Shown: positions 34,292 through 43,038, counted from the first letter of the stretch. The stretch is 64,000 nt of DNA from Hyphomicrobiales bacterium (GCA_027489955.1 JAIXYZ010000013.1:62001-126000); one strand, 5' to 3'. Notes: a model not told the origin generated them from the letters alone. Made by a program: numbers and translations.

Positions 34292-35801
34292 CCGCGGTGG
34301 TCCGGCCGGCAAACCAGGCTTCGACCTCCCCGTGCCGCTCCTTCGGCAGGTGCAGGCCGAGCTTGGAGCGCCGCCACAGCACATCCTCGCCGGTCATCGC
34401 CCATTCGTGGACGGCGAGGTAGCGCAGCTCCGCCTCGTAGAGCCCCGCCCCGAAGTCGCGGCCGAGGTCGGCCGGCGTCGTCGCACCGTCGATGACGAGC
34501 TCGGCGCGCGTGCCGTAGGCGCGGGCATAGCGGTGCAGCAAGTCCCCCGGCAGGCCGGGATGCCGGCGGCGCAGCCCGTCGAGGAAGCGGTCGAAATCGG
34601 CATCCTCCATGTCGCCGCCGGGCAGCGGCTCGCGCCCGGTCCATCCCGCCTGGCCCGAGGGCAGGTGAGGCTGGAGCTTCTCCATCGCGTGCTCGGCCAG
34701 GCGCCGGTAGGTCGTGATCTTGCCTCCGAAGATCGACAGCAGGACCGGCTCGCCGTCCTCGCCGCCCACGATGTCGAACACGTAGTCGCGGGTCACCGCC
34801 GAGGGGTTGGCGGCGCTGTCGTCGTAGAGCGGCCGCACGCCCGAATAGGACCAGACCACGTCGTCCGGCGTCGTCGGCCGGCGGAAATAGCGGTTCACCG
34901 CCTCGCAGAGATAGGTGACCTCGTCCGGGGCGATCGCCACCTTGCCGGGGTCGCCCTCGTAGGGGATGTCGGTGGTCCCGATCAGCGTGAACCGGCCCTG
35001 GTAGGGGATGGCGAAGACCACGCGCCCGTCCGGGTTCTGCAGGATGTACGCCTCGGGCCCGTCATGGATGGCCGGCACCACGATATGGCTGCCCTTCACA
35101 AGCCGCAGCCGGCTTTCCCCGTTGCGGCCCATGACGCCGGTGAGCACGTCGGCGACCCAGGGTCCGGCGGCGTTGACCAGCACCTTGGCGCGGGCGCCGG
35201 ACGTCGCGCCGTCGCGGCCCTGGAGCGTCAGGTCCCACCCTTCGCCCGAAGCGGCCTTGCGGGCCGAGACGCAGGCCGTGCGCGGCAAGATGGTCGCGCC
35301 CTTCTCGGCGGCGCTCATCGCGTTGAGCACGACGAGCCGCGAATCCTCCACCCAGCCGTCGGCATAGTCGAACCCGCGCACGAGCTCCTCGCGCAGCGGC
35401 CGGCCGGCCGGGTCCTTGCGCAGGTCGATGCCGTGGGAGCGCTGCAGCCTCGAGCGCGGCGCCAGGTTGTCGTATAGGAACAGCCCGATGCGCAGCATCC
35501 AGGCAGGCCGCAGCAACTTGTTGTGCGGCAGCACGAAGCGCAGCGGCCAGGTGATGTGCGGCGCGATGGACAGGAGCACCTCGCGCTCGGCCAGCGCCTC
35601 GCGCACCAGCCGGAACTCGTACTGCTCCAGATAGCGCAGGCCGCCATGGATCAGCTTGCTGGATGCCGAGGAGGTGGCGCTGGCGAAGTCGTTCTTCTCC
35701 ACGAGCAGCACCTTGAGGCCGCGGCCAGCGGCGTCGCGGGCGATGCCGGCGCCGTTGATGCCGCCGCCGACGATGGCGATGTCGTATGTCGTCTCAGCCA
35801 T
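34254..35801 (-). CDS. glpD: Aerobic glycerol-3-phosphate dehydrogenase
   Basis: A 515-residue FAD-dependent enzyme oxidising glycerol 3-phosphate to dihydroxyacetone phosphate and feeding electrons to quinone at the cytoplasmic membrane. The FAD motif is DIAIVGGGINGAGIARDAAG; further landmarks are SSASSKLIHGGLRYLEQ and FTLIGTTDIPYEGDP. Length matches bacterial GlpD. GGAGAGG lies 5-7 bases before ATG 35801, fixing the start. It overlaps the upstream HAD gene by eight bases and the convergent DeoR gene by 38 bases at the 3' end. Confidence 0.95.
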   Translation of the reverse strand: MAETTYDIAIVGGGINGAGIARDAAGRGLKVLLVEKNDFASATSSASSKLIHGGLRYLEQYEFRLVREALAEREVLLSIAPHITWPLRFVLPHNKLLRPAWMLRIGLFLYDNLAPRSRLQRSHGIDLRKDPAGRPLREELVRGFDYADGWVEDSRLVVLNAMSAAEKGATILPRTACVSARKAASGEGWDLTLQGRDGATSGARAKVLVNAAGPWVADVLTGVMGRNGESRLRLVKGSHIVVPAIHDGPEAYILQNPDGRVVFAIPYQGRFTLIGTTDIPYEGDPGKVAIAPDEVTYLCEAVNRYFRRPTTPDDVVWSYSGVRPLYDDSAANPSAVTRDYVFDIVGGEDGEPVLLSIFGGKITTYRRLAEHAMEKLQPHLPSGQAGWTGREPLPGGDMEDADFDRFLDGLRRRHPGLPGDLLHRYARAYGTRAELVIDGATTPADLGRDFGAGLYEAELRYLAVHEWAMTGEDVLWRRSKLGLHLPKERHGEVEAWFAGRTTAVTPPRTRPAARG

Positions 35802-36663
35802 GTTCGCCTCTCCGGGCCGCCCGGGCCGACAGGATGATCTCGGCCAGCTCCACGAAGCCCTCGCCGGACCGTCCCCGCGTGACATAGGCGGGCTTGTGGG
35901 TCAGGCGATGGGCGAAGTCGCCGATATTGGCCACGCCGACCGACAGAGCTACCGCGCCGAACATCGGCTCGTCGTTGGGGCTGTCGCCGGAAAAAACGAT
36001 GCGCGCGGCGTCCCGCTCCACGTCCAGGCCGAGAAGGTCGCGCAGGCACAGGCGGGCCGTGGACAGCTTGTCGTAATCCCCGAACCAGCCGTTGACGTGG
36101 ATGGAGGACACCTTGGCGTGGGCGCCCGCCTCCTGGAAGAGCGCGACGATCCGGTCGACCGCCTCCTCGGGAAGGCGCTCCACGTCCTCGCAGAAGTCGA
36201 TGGCGAGATCGGCCAGGCGATAGGGCTGGTCGCTGGCGAGCGCCGCCCCCGGCACCTCCCGCAGGATGCGCTGGGCCAGTGCGTCCAGGCGAGCCCGGTT
36301 CGCGCGCGCCGTGTCCGCTCCCGCCACGTGCTCCTGGCGCATGTGGCGGCGGTCGCGATCATAGGCGAACCAGAATGCGCCGTTCTCGCCGACCACCGCA
36401 TCCACCGGCCACATCCTGGCGATGTGGTCGCACCATCCGGCGGGACGGCCGGTGATGGGGACCACCTTCACGCCCGCCTGCTGCAGCCGCTCCAGCGCGG
36501 CATAGGCCTGCGCCGTCAGGCGTCCCTCGCTGGTGATCGTGTCGTCGATGTCGGTGAGCAGGACGTCCACTCGCGCCGCCGGAAGCCCGGCGACGGGCCG
36601 CATCCGCGCGCCCGCCGGGCCGGCCGTCGGATCGGCGTCCGCAAGGGGGGAGGGGGAGCGCAT
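35794..36663 (-). CDS. HAD-superfamily (type IIB) phosphatase
   Basis: A 289-residue HAD hydrolase. The first catalytic motif is VLLTDIDDTITSEG (the DxDxT nucleophile and acid), motif II is VVPITGRPAG, and the metal-binding motif IV is FSGDSPNDEPMFG. The cap between them suits Cof/sucrose-phosphatase-like enzymes that dephosphorylate small sugar phosphates. A GAGG sits about six bases before ATG 36663; an internal ATG at 36603 is an alternative start. It is the first gene of a two-gene unit with glpD (8-base overlap), so it may dephosphorylate glycerol-3-phosphate or a related metabolite; that is inference. Confidence 0.85.
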   Translation of the reverse strand: MRSPSPLADADPTAGPAGARMRPVAGLPAARVDVLLTDIDDTITSEGRLTAQAYAALERLQQAGVKVVPITGRPAGWCDHIARMWPVDAVVGENGAFWFAYDRDRRHMRQEHVAGADTARANRARLDALAQRILREVPGAALASDQPYRLADLAIDFCEDVERLPEEAVDRIVALFQEAGAHAKVSSIHVNGWFGDYDKLSTARLCLRDLLGLDVERDAARIVFSGDSPNDEPMFGAVALSVGVANIGDFAHRLTHKPAYVTRGRSGEGFVELAEIILSARAARRGEHG

Positions 36664-36792
36664 TGGGACCTCGCATGCGGGCGCGGGGCAAAAGGGGCCT
36701 TGCGCGCAGTGGCCGAGAAGCTAGGTCAACGATGTGGCAACTGCAACAGTTTCATGTTGCATATCCAACATAAATGCCACGCACGAAGCCGC

Positions 36793-36823
36793 CTTGAACG
36801 GGCGCCGGGCCGACCTCATATTG
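36793..36823 (+). promoter_or_regulatory. Sigma-32-like heat-shock promoter upstream of hsp20
   Basis: CTTGAA at 36793-36798 and CCTCATATT at 36814-36822, separated by 15 bases, match the heat-shock sigma factor pattern CTTGAA-N(13-17)-CCCCATnT. The distance to the hsp20 ATG (36900) implies a leader of about 70 bases that contains a strong stem (36840-36853 with 36859-36871, loop GACAA). Confidence 0.5.
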
Positions 36824-36899
36824 CTCTTCGTCAAGTCCGTTCCGGCATGCCGCGACAAGCGGGTGCGGGAACGACGAAGTGCCTGAACGAGGGCTTCGC

Positions 36900-37328
36900 A
36901 TGTCGCGCATGATGTCTTTGTCTTCGCCCTTCCTTCTCGGGTTCGACGAGATCGAGAGGGCTCTCGACCGGGTCGCGAAGAACGCGTCGGACGGGTATCC
37001 GCCCTACAATATCGAGCGGGTGCCCCGGACCGAGACGCTTCCCGACCGGATCCGGATCACGCTCGCCGTGGCCGGCTTCGCCCGGGACGAACTCGAGATC
37101 ACGATCGAGGAAAGCCAGCTCGTCATCCGCGGCCGGCAGGTCGACGACAAGACGCGGCACTATATCCATCGCGGCATCGCCGCACGCCAGTTCCAGCGCA
37201 CCTTCCTCCTCGCCGATGGCATGGAGGTCCTGGGCGCGGACCTGTCCAACGGGCTTCTCTCCGTCGATCTGGCCCGTCCCGAACCGGAACGCGTGGTCCG
37301 GAAGATCGACATAGCGGCGCGCGAGTGA
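36900..37328 (+). CDS. Hsp20/alpha-crystallin family small heat shock protein
   Basis: A 142-residue cytosolic chaperone (IbpA type). The N-terminus MSRMMSLSSPFLLGFDEIE is the usual short helix region, then YPPYNIERVPRT opens the alpha-crystallin domain; IRITLAVAGFARDELEITIEE and QLVIRGRQVDD form its strands, and the C-terminal part has GIAARQFQRTFLLADGMEV. AGGG six bases before the ATG at 36900 supports that start over the upstream GTG at 36879. The next gene, DUF1150, follows after 37 bases; this pairing is typical of Hyphomicrobiales. Confidence 0.93.
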   Translation: MSRMMSLSSPFLLGFDEIERALDRVAKNASDGYPPYNIERVPRTETLPDRIRITLAVAGFARDELEITIEESQLVIRGRQVDDKTRHYIHRGIAARQFQRTFLLADGMEVLGADLSNGLLSVDLARPEPERVVRKIDIAARE

Positions 37329-37365
37329 CCGGCGCCGTCTTCACCGCTCATCGGAGGGTCGAAGC

Positions 37366-37623
37366 ATGACCGACAACAAGACCGAGATCTTCATCGATCC
37401 CAAGGATTTCGCCGCGCTCGGCGGCGGGCAGGTGGCCTATGTCAAGGAGATGACCTCCGACGACGTGCGCCGGGCCTTCCCCATGGCGAGCGAGATCCCC
37501 GCCAACATGCACTTCTTCGCGCTTCTCAACGCGGACGGATCGCCGATCCTCCTGACGGATACGCGCGAAGCGGCCGTTGCCAACGCCATCGCCAACGATC
37601 TCCAGCCCGTCAGTCTGCACTGA
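37366..37623 (+). CDS. DUF1150 family small protein
   Basis: An 85-residue protein of the DUF1150 family found next to Hsp20 genes in alphaproteobacteria. The family core is PKDFAALGGGQVAYVKEM, ending with TDTREAAVANAIAND. GGAGG lies about eight bases before the ATG. It has no signal peptide and no membrane segment, so it is cytosolic. Function is unknown; co-transcription with hsp20 suggests a role with the heat-shock protein. Its 3' end overlaps the convergent alpha/beta hydrolase by 14 bases. Confidence 0.9.
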   Translation: MTDNKTEIFIDPKDFAALGGGQVAYVKEMTSDDVRRAFPMASEIPANMHFFALLNADGSPILLTDTREAAVANAIANDLQPVSLH

Positions 37624-38386
37624 TCGCCGCGACGGCCCTTATCAGCATGTCGATGTCCTGCGGCCGCGACAGGCGGTGATCGCCGTCCTTGACGAGCGTC
37701 AGCGTCGTCGCGTCCCCGGGCAGATGCTCCAGCAGCGTCATCGCATGCTGCCAGGGCACGTCCGGGTCCTGCATCCCCTGAAGGATGTGGACCGGGCAAC
37801 CCGGCAGGATGGGGGAGCCCAGAAGGAGGTGCCTGCGTCCGTCCTCGATCAGCGCCCGCGTGATCGGGTACGGCTCCGGCGAATAGGCGGAGGGGCGCAT
37901 CCACAGCCCGTCCTCCACGATCATGCGCTTCACGTTGTCGGGGAAGGCGCTCCACATCAGCGCTTCGGTGAAGTCCACCGCGGGTGCGATCAGAACGAGC
38001 CCCGCCGGGCCCCGTCCGTGGGCGGCCTCGCGCATCGCCCGCGCCGCCAGCAGCGCGATCCAGCCGCCCATCGAGGACCCGATCAGGACCGGCGGCTCGC
38101 GCCGCAGGGCGATGGCGGCGAGCGCGTCCTCCAGCCAGGTCGAGATGGTCGCGTCCTCGAAGCGGCCGCCCGATTCCCCATGGCCGGTATAGTCGAAGCG
38201 CAGGCAGGCCCGGCCGGCCGCGCGGGCATAGGCATCCACGGCCTCGGCCTTGGTCGCCCGCATGTCCGAGCGGAAGCCGCCCAGCCAGACCAGCGGCGGC
38301 CCAGCGCCGTCGCGGGCCAGCAGCGCCAGGCGCCGGGCTTGTGCACCGGTTCCGACATCGAGAAATTGCAGCACGGGCTCGCTCAC
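37610..38386 (-). CDS. Alpha/beta hydrolase
   Basis: A 258-residue hydrolase of the alpha/beta fold. The nucleophile elbow is LIGSSMGGWIALL, with Ser in GxSxG; the acid would be in QGMQDPDVPW and the catalytic His in VKDGDHRLSR. CLRFDYTGHGESGG is the usual strand before the elbow. The GTG at 38386 is chosen: GGGAGTGTTAGG lies just upstream and homology starts there. The frame is open for more than 1 kb upstream on this strand, but that is only antisense to the glycosyltransferase. Substrate unknown. Confidence 0.88.
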   Translation of the reverse strand: MSEPVLQFLDVGTGAQARRLALLARDGAGPPLVWLGGFRSDMRATKAEAVDAYARAAGRACLRFDYTGHGESGGRFEDATISTWLEDALAAIALRREPPVLIGSSMGGWIALLAARAMREAAHGRGPAGLVLIAPAVDFTEALMWSAFPDNVKRMIVEDGLWMRPSAYSPEPYPITRALIEDGRRHLLLGSPILPGCPVHILQGMQDPDVPWQHAMTLLEHLPGDATTLTLVKDGDHRLSRPQDIDMLIRAVAAISAD

Positions 38387-38497
38387 CCTAACACTCCCCG
38401 GATGGGCCGGTGCCGGCCCGATTCGTCCCCTCAAGGCGCGTCGCGCGGCGCGGTCCGCGAAGGGACGGCAGGCGCGAGCTGACGTGGTGATACACCG

Positions 38498-39721
38498 GTG
38501 ACGGACCTCTGGCGATCCGGCCGCCCCGCCTTCGGCGGCGGCGGAACCCACCCGCTCGCGGGGCGGACGATCCTGCAGATCGTGCCCGAGCTCGATGCGG
38601 GCGGTGCCGAGCGCACGACGATCGACGTCGCAGAGGCGCTCGCCGCCCTCGGGGCACGCGCGCTCGTCGCCACGGAGGGCGGGCGCCTGGTCGGCGAGTT
38701 GCAGGCCAAGGGCGGCGTCTGGCTGCCCTTTCCCGCCGCGACGAAGAACTGGTTCCGGATGATGGTCAATGTCCGCAAGCTCTCGCGCCTCTGCGCGGCC
38801 GAGGGCGTGGCCTTGATCCATGCCCGGTCCCGCGCCCCGGCCTGGGTCGCGCTCGCCGCGGCGCGGGCGCTGAACCTGCCGCTCGTGACGACCTATCACG
38901 GCGCCTATTCCGGCGTGTCGCGGCCCAAGGTGCTCTACAATTCCGTCATGGCGCGCGGCGACATCGTCATCGCCAATTCCCATTACACGGCGGGGCGCAT
39001 CGTCGAGATGCATCCCTTCGCCCGCGACCATATCCGCGTGGTGCACCGGGGCACCGACCTGGCCTCCTTCTCGCCGGGCGCCGTGGAGCCCGAGCGCGTG
39101 GACGCGCTGCGCCGCCAGTGGGGCGTGGAGCCCCATCGCCGCATCGTGCTCCTGGCCGCCCGCCTCACGGGCTGGAAGGGGCAGAAAGTGCTGATTGAGG
39201 CCGCCCGGCTCCTGCGCGAGCGGGGCGTGGAGGACGTCGCCTACGTGCTCGCCGGCGATCCGCAGGGTCGCGAGGGCTACGTCCGCCAGCTCGACAAGGC
39301 GATCGAGGCGGCGGACCTTGCCGGCACCGTTCTGCGCGTCGGCCATTGCAGCGACATGCAGGCCGCCTTCCTGGCCGCTACCGTCGTCGCCGTTCCGTCC
39401 ACCGAGCCCGAGGCCTTCGGGCGCTCCGCGGTGGAGGCCCAGGCCATGGGCACCCCGGTCGTCGTGTCGGACCTCGGAGCGGTTCCCGAGACGGTCATCG
39501 CCCCGCCGCAGGCGCCCCCGGCGGAGCGCACGGGGTGGCGCGTCCCGGCGGGTGACGCGCCCGCGCTCGCCGACGCCCTGCAGGAGGTGCTGGGGCTGCG
39601 GGCCAGCGCCCGGGACGCGATGGCGGTCCGCGCCCGCCGCCACGTGGAGAAGCACTTCTCGCTGGAACGGATGATCGCCGACACGATTGACGTGTACCTG
39701 GCGCTGCTGGAGCGCCGATAA
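38498..39721 (+). CDS. Glycosyltransferase family 4
   Basis: A 407-residue GT4 glycosyltransferase, isolated from the main polysaccharide locus. N-terminal TILQIVPELDAGGAERTTIDV is typical of GT4 lipopolysaccharide-core or exopolysaccharide enzymes. Donor-site features are VVHRGTDLASFSP, LLAARLTGWKGQKVLIEAA, and VPSTEPEAFGRSAVEAQAMGTPVVVSD, with the EX7E-type glutamates. The GTG at 38498 is the only start available upstream of the homology. Between an alpha/beta hydrolase (divergent) and infC. Probably a lipopolysaccharide core enzyme; that is a guess from family. Confidence 0.9.
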   Translation: MTDLWRSGRPAFGGGGTHPLAGRTILQIVPELDAGGAERTTIDVAEALAALGARALVATEGGRLVGELQAKGGVWLPFPAATKNWFRMMVNVRKLSRLCAAEGVALIHARSRAPAWVALAAARALNLPLVTTYHGAYSGVSRPKVLYNSVMARGDIVIANSHYTAGRIVEMHPFARDHIRVVHRGTDLASFSPGAVEPERVDALRRQWGVEPHRRIVLLAARLTGWKGQKVLIEAARLLRERGVEDVAYVLAGDPQGREGYVRQLDKAIEAADLAGTVLRVGHCSDMQAAFLAATVVAVPSTEPEAFGRSAVEAQAMGTPVVVSDLGAVPETVIAPPQAPPAERTGWRVPAGDAPALADALQEVLGLRASARDAMAVRARRHVEKHFSLERMIADTIDVYLALLERR

Positions 39722-39735
39722 GACGGTCGTCCGTG

Positions 39736-39764
39736 TTGACTTCCCGCGCCTTTGGGCGAAATGT
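39736..39764 (+). promoter_or_regulatory. Putative sigma-70-type promoter for infC
   Basis: TTGACT at 39736-39741 is a strong -35 match, and AAATGT at 39759-39764 is a weak -10 at the ideal 17-base spacing. The resulting leader would be about 70 bases long. Confidence 0.4.
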
Positions 39765-39828
39765 CTGCCAGCAACCAGAAAGCGCGTTCGGGGGGCCTGT
39801 CAACCCGTGCCCACCCGCCGCTTCGATC

Positions 39829-39845
39829 AGGAGAGTTGAGCCATT
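39829..39845 (+). promoter_or_regulatory. infC ribosome-binding site and ATT start codon
   Basis: AGGAG at 39829-39833 lies nine bases before an in-frame ATT at 39843. The first in-frame ATG (39855) would be 21 bases away, too far. The encoded start I/M-R-R-P is the usual IF-3 N-terminus. Confidence 0.75.
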
Positions 39846-40385
39846 CGCCGTCCTATGAGAGCTATGCCGGTCCCGCAAAAAGACGGGCCGCGCGCGAACC
39901 GCGACATTCGCGGCGTCAGGGAAGTCCAGCTCATCGATGACACCGGTCAGAACCGTGGCGTCGTGAGCTTCTTCGATGCCATGCGCATCGCCGAGGAAGC
40001 CGGTCTCGATCTCGTCGAGATCGCGCCCAATTCCACGCCTCCCGTCTGCAAGCTCCTCGATTACGGCCGCTTCAAGTTCCTGGAACAGAAGAAGGCCGCC
40101 GAGGCCCGCAAGAAGCAGAAGACGGTCGAGATCAAGGAGATCAAGCTCCGTCCCGGCATCGACGACCACGACTACGAGACGAAGATGAAGGCCGTGCGCC
40201 GCTTCTTCGAGGAGGGCGACAAGGTCAAGGTCACCCTGCGCTTCCGTGGCCGCGAGATGGCGCACCAGGACCTCGGTCTCAAGCTGCTCGACCGGGTGAA
40301 GGCCGAGACCGCCGAGATCGCCAAGGTCGAGGCCGAGCCTTCGCTCGAGGGCCGGCAGATGATCATGGTCCTCGCGCCGCGTTGA
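39843..40385 (+). CDS. infC: Translation initiation factor IF-3
   Basis: A 180-residue factor that binds the 30S subunit and enforces correct initiator selection. N-domain: [43 protein letters not shown] and [17 protein letters not shown]; linker Lys-rich; C-domain: [18 protein letters not shown] and [15 protein letters not shown]. The start is assigned to ATT at 39843 because of the Shine-Dalgarno spacing and because IF-3 genes are classically auto-regulated through a rare AUU start. Unlike in many bacteria, rpmI and rplT do not follow; a terminator and the uracil-degradation genes do. Confidence 0.93.
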   Translation: MRRPMRAMPVPQKDGPRANRDIRGVREVQLIDDTGQNRGVVSFFDAMRIAEEAGLDLVEIAPNSTPPVCKLLDYGRFKFLEQKKAAEARKKQKTVEIKEIKLRPGIDDHDYETKMKAVRRFFEEGDKVKVTLRFRGREMAHQDLGLKLLDRVKAETAEIAKVEAEPSLEGRQMIMVLAPR

Positions 40386-40431
40386 CGGGGTCGCGCATTC
40401 AGCGCATCTTCATGAAAATCCGGTGAGATCG

Positions 40432-40463
40432 AAGCCCCCCAGGCATCGCCTCGGGGGCTTTGT
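40432..40463 (+). terminator. Rho-independent terminator after infC
   Basis: AAGCCCCC (40432-40439) pairs with GGGGGCTT (40453-40460), with an inner AGGC/GCCT stem and loop ATC, followed by TTT-G-T. It lies about 50 bases after the infC stop. Confidence 0.8.
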
Positions 40464-40514
40464 CGTTCCGGTCTTCGGCCGCGTCGTGTCCTGCGGCCGC
40501 ATCGAGGATGAGGC

Positions 40515-41777
40515 ATGACCTCGCAGAACCGCACCGGTCACATCCGGCTGACGTCCCACCCCGAGCCCGGCACCTCCGCGACCCGCTTCCCCATCCGCTG
40601 GGGCGAGGCCGACCCCCGCCAGCGCGGCCCCGTCATCGGCTCGGTGACCAACCCCGCCGACCGCAACGCCATCGGGGCCTATGGCGGGGCCTATGCGCTC
40701 TACCGGGCCCTGGCCGTCTCCTCCGGCGCGCTCAACCCGCTGATGCGCCCGGACCTGACCAATACCCACCCGGTCGTGCCCATCGGACCCAACCCGCAAT
40801 GGGCGGACCCGGCGCGGATCGTGTCGCTCGATCCCTTCGGCCACATGGCCGGAGAGGTCTTCGCCGACGAGATCGCCACAGGCACCGACATCCGCCCGAC
40901 CATCGCCGTCACCCGCGCCCGCCTCAACCTGCCCGAGATCCTCTCCGCCATGTCGGCCGGGCGGCTGAAGGGCGACGGCACGGTGCTCCACGACAACGGC
41001 GACATCTCCGTGGTCAAGATCGCGGTCGACCCCGTCTGGCACCTGCCCGGCGTCGCCGCCCGCTTCGGCGTCAGCGAGACGGTCCTGCGGCGCACCCTGT
41101 TCGAGCAGACGGCGGGCATGTTCCCCGAACTGGTCACCCGGCCGGACCTGTCGGTCTTCCTGCCGCCGATCGGCGGCGCCACGGTCTATCTCATGGGCGA
41201 GGCGTCGGCGCTCACCGATCCGCGCCGCCGCGTCTCCTGCCGCGTGCACGACGAGTGCAACGGCTCGGACGTGTTCGGCTCCGACATCTGCACCTGCCGG
41301 CCCTATCTCATCCACGGGATCGAGGAATGCGTGCGCGAGGCGCAAGGGGGCGGCGCCGGCGTCATCGTCTACAACCGCAAGGAGGGCCGGGCGCTCGGCG
41401 AGGTGACGAAGTTCCTCGTCTACAACGCGCGCAAGCGCCAGGAGGGCGGCGACCAGGCGGCCACCTATTTCGAGCGGACCGAATGCGTGGCCGGCGTGCA
41501 GGACGCGCGCTTCCAGCAATTGATGCCCGACGTGCTCCACTGGCTCGGCATCACGCGGATCGACCGGCTCATGTCCATGTCCAACATGAAGTACGACGCC
41601 CTCGTCGGCTCGGGCATCGACGTCGTCGAGCGCGTGCCGATCCCCGACGGGCTCATCCCGGAGGATGCGTCGGTCGAGATGCAGGCCAAGAAGGCCGCCG
41701 GCTATTACGCGCCGGACGGCACGCCGAGCCACGACGACCTCGCCCGCACCGTCGGCCGCGATCTCGACAGGTTCTGA
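40515..41777 (+). CDS. GTP cyclohydrolase II-like protein, URC1-type
   Basis: A 420-residue protein whose C-terminal half is GTP cyclohydrolase II-like. The zinc cysteines are in CNGSDVFGSDICTC (C-x10-C-x-C) and the catalytic Arg in NRKEGRALGEVTKFLV. The first 200 residues (PIRWGEADPRQRGPVIGS onward) are specific to the uracil-catabolism subfamily. The next gene starts two bases after its stop and encodes DUF1688 (URC4), and then comes upp, which together are the URC uracil-degradation set described from yeast. I therefore assign it to uracil breakdown and not riboflavin synthesis. Upstream is the infC terminator. Confidence 0.88.
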   Translation: MTSQNRTGHIRLTSHPEPGTSATRFPIRWGEADPRQRGPVIGSVTNPADRNAIGAYGGAYALYRALAVSSGALNPLMRPDLTNTHPVVPIGPNPQWADPARIVSLDPFGHMAGEVFADEIATGTDIRPTIAVTRARLNLPEILSAMSAGRLKGDGTVLHDNGDISVVKIAVDPVWHLPGVAARFGVSETVLRRTLFEQTAGMFPELVTRPDLSVFLPPIGGATVYLMGEASALTDPRRRVSCRVHDECNGSDVFGSDICTCRPYLIHGIEECVREAQGGGAGVIVYNRKEGRALGEVTKFLVYNARKRQEGGDQAATYFERTECVAGVQDARFQQLMPDVLHWLGITRIDRLMSMSNMKYDALVGSGIDVVERVPIPDGLIPEDASVEMQAKKAAGYYAPDGTPSHDDLARTVGRDLDRF

Positions 41778-41778
41778 C

Positions 41779-43038
41779 ATGCCGGCCGATCCCGACATGG
41801 CCTCCCGCCTTCTCGCAGGGCTGCCCGCTCCCGTCGCCGCCTTGATGAACGCCGCCTCCGTCCGCGCCGCCGCCGGAGCCCTGCTCGCGCTCGCCCGGCA
41901 GGACCGGCTCCTCGCCTGGCGCCTGCACGAGGACCGGCTGGACGCGTGCGCCGATTACGTGCTGGCCACGATCCGGCTGAACTATCCGGACCTGTCCATC
42001 CCCTTCCATGCCCGCTGGCGGCACTTTTCCGCCGCGGGGCGCGACCTGTGGGCGGAACTCGGCGCGGCGACGGCCTGGCCGGATGCGGCCTCGCGCCTTG
42101 CCGCCGCCTTCGATCTTGCCATCGTCAGCGTGCTGCTGGACGCCGGCGCCGGGCCGGACTGGCGCTTCCGCGAGCCGGTTACCGGCGTGTCGGTCGGCCG
42201 CTCGGAAGGGCTGGGGCTCGCCTCGCTCGCCATGTTCCGGGACGGGCTGTTCTCGGCCGATCCGGCCGATCCGCTGCGCGTCGACGCCGCCGCGCTCGCC
42301 GGGCTCGACGATGCGGCGCTCGCCCGCGGCTTCCAGGCCGGAGCGGACAATCCCATGGTCGGCCTTGCCGGACGGGCGGGCGTTCTGCGCGCCCTCGGCC
42401 GCCGCCTTGAGGCGTTGGGGGAGGGGCCGTTCGCCGGCCGCCCCGGCCAGATCTCCACCTGGGCGGCCGCGCGGGCAGCACGCGACGGGACCATCGAGGC
42501 CGCATCGCTCCTTGCCGACGTGTTGGCGCTCCTGCACGGCGTCTGGCCGGACAGGCCCGGCGCCGTTCCCGGCGGCGGGGACATGTGGCGCCATCCACTG
42601 GCGGGCGGGGAGGGCGAGGCCGCCGGGGCGGTGCCCTTCCACAAGCTCTCGCAATGGCTGTCCTATTCTCTTATCGAGCCGCTCCAGACGGCGGGACTGA
42701 CCGTGTCCGCCATCGACGGCCTGACCGGCCTGCCCGAATATCGCAATGGCGGCCTGTTCATGGATCTGGGCGTCATCGCGCTGAAGGATCCCGACGACGT
42801 ACGGCGCGCCCACGACGTCGGATCGGTCCTGGTGGTGGAATGGCGCGCGCTCACGGTCGCGCTGCTCGACCTCGTCGCCGAGCGGGTGCGCGCGCGGCTC
42901 GGGCTCGATGCCGCGGCGATGCCGCTCGCCCGCGTGCTGGAAGGTGGCACATGGTCGGCCGGGCGGCGCATCGCCAGGGAATTGCGGGCCGATGGCGGCC
43001 CCCCGCTCGCCATCGTCAGCGACGGCACCGTGTTCTGA
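41779..43038 (+). CDS. DUF1688 family protein, URC4-like
   Basis: A 419-residue DUF1688 protein, the bacterial homologue of yeast URC4 in uracil degradation. Family-typical segments are HARWRHFSAAGRDLW, NGGLFMDLGVIALKDPDDV and PFHKLSQWLSYSLIEPL. The start ATG at 41779 follows one base after the URC1-like stop. No signal peptide or membrane segment is visible, so it is cytosolic. Its biochemical step is not established; it acts after ring modification of the nucleotide in the published pathway model. Confidence 0.88.
   Translation: MPADPDMASRLLAGLPAPVAALMNAASVRAAAGALLALARQDRLLAWRLHEDRLDACADYVLATIRLNYPDLSIPFHARWRHFSAAGRDLWAELGAATAWPDAASRLAAAFDLAIVSVLLDAGAGPDWRFREPVTGVSVGRSEGLGLASLAMFRDGLFSADPADPLRVDAAALAGLDDAALARGFQAGADNPMVGLAGRAGVLRALGRRLEALGEGPFAGRPGQISTWAAARAARDGTIEAASLLADVLALLHGVWPDRPGAVPGGGDMWRHPLAGGEGEAAGAVPFHKLSQWLSYSLIEPLQTAGLTVSAIDGLTGLPEYRNGGLFMDLGVIALKDPDDVRRAHDVGSVLVVEWRALTVALLDLVAERVRARLGLDAAAMPLARVLEGGTWSAGRRIARELRADGGPPLAIVSDGTVF

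Noticed and set aside
36823-36894. Possible RNA thermometer: GCTCTTCGT (36823-36831) can pair with ACGAGGGC (36887-36894), which would hide the hsp20 ribosome site
   Set aside because: The first strand lies at or before the start site predicted by the heat-shock promoter (36793-36822), so the transcript would not contain it in full. The pairing also competes with a perfect CTTCGTC/GACGAAG alternative.
38387-39655. Long open frame continuing upstream of the alpha/beta hydrolase on the minus strand
   Set aside because: It is antisense to the GT4 gene; long empty frames are common in GC-rich DNA, and homology begins at the GTG at 38386.
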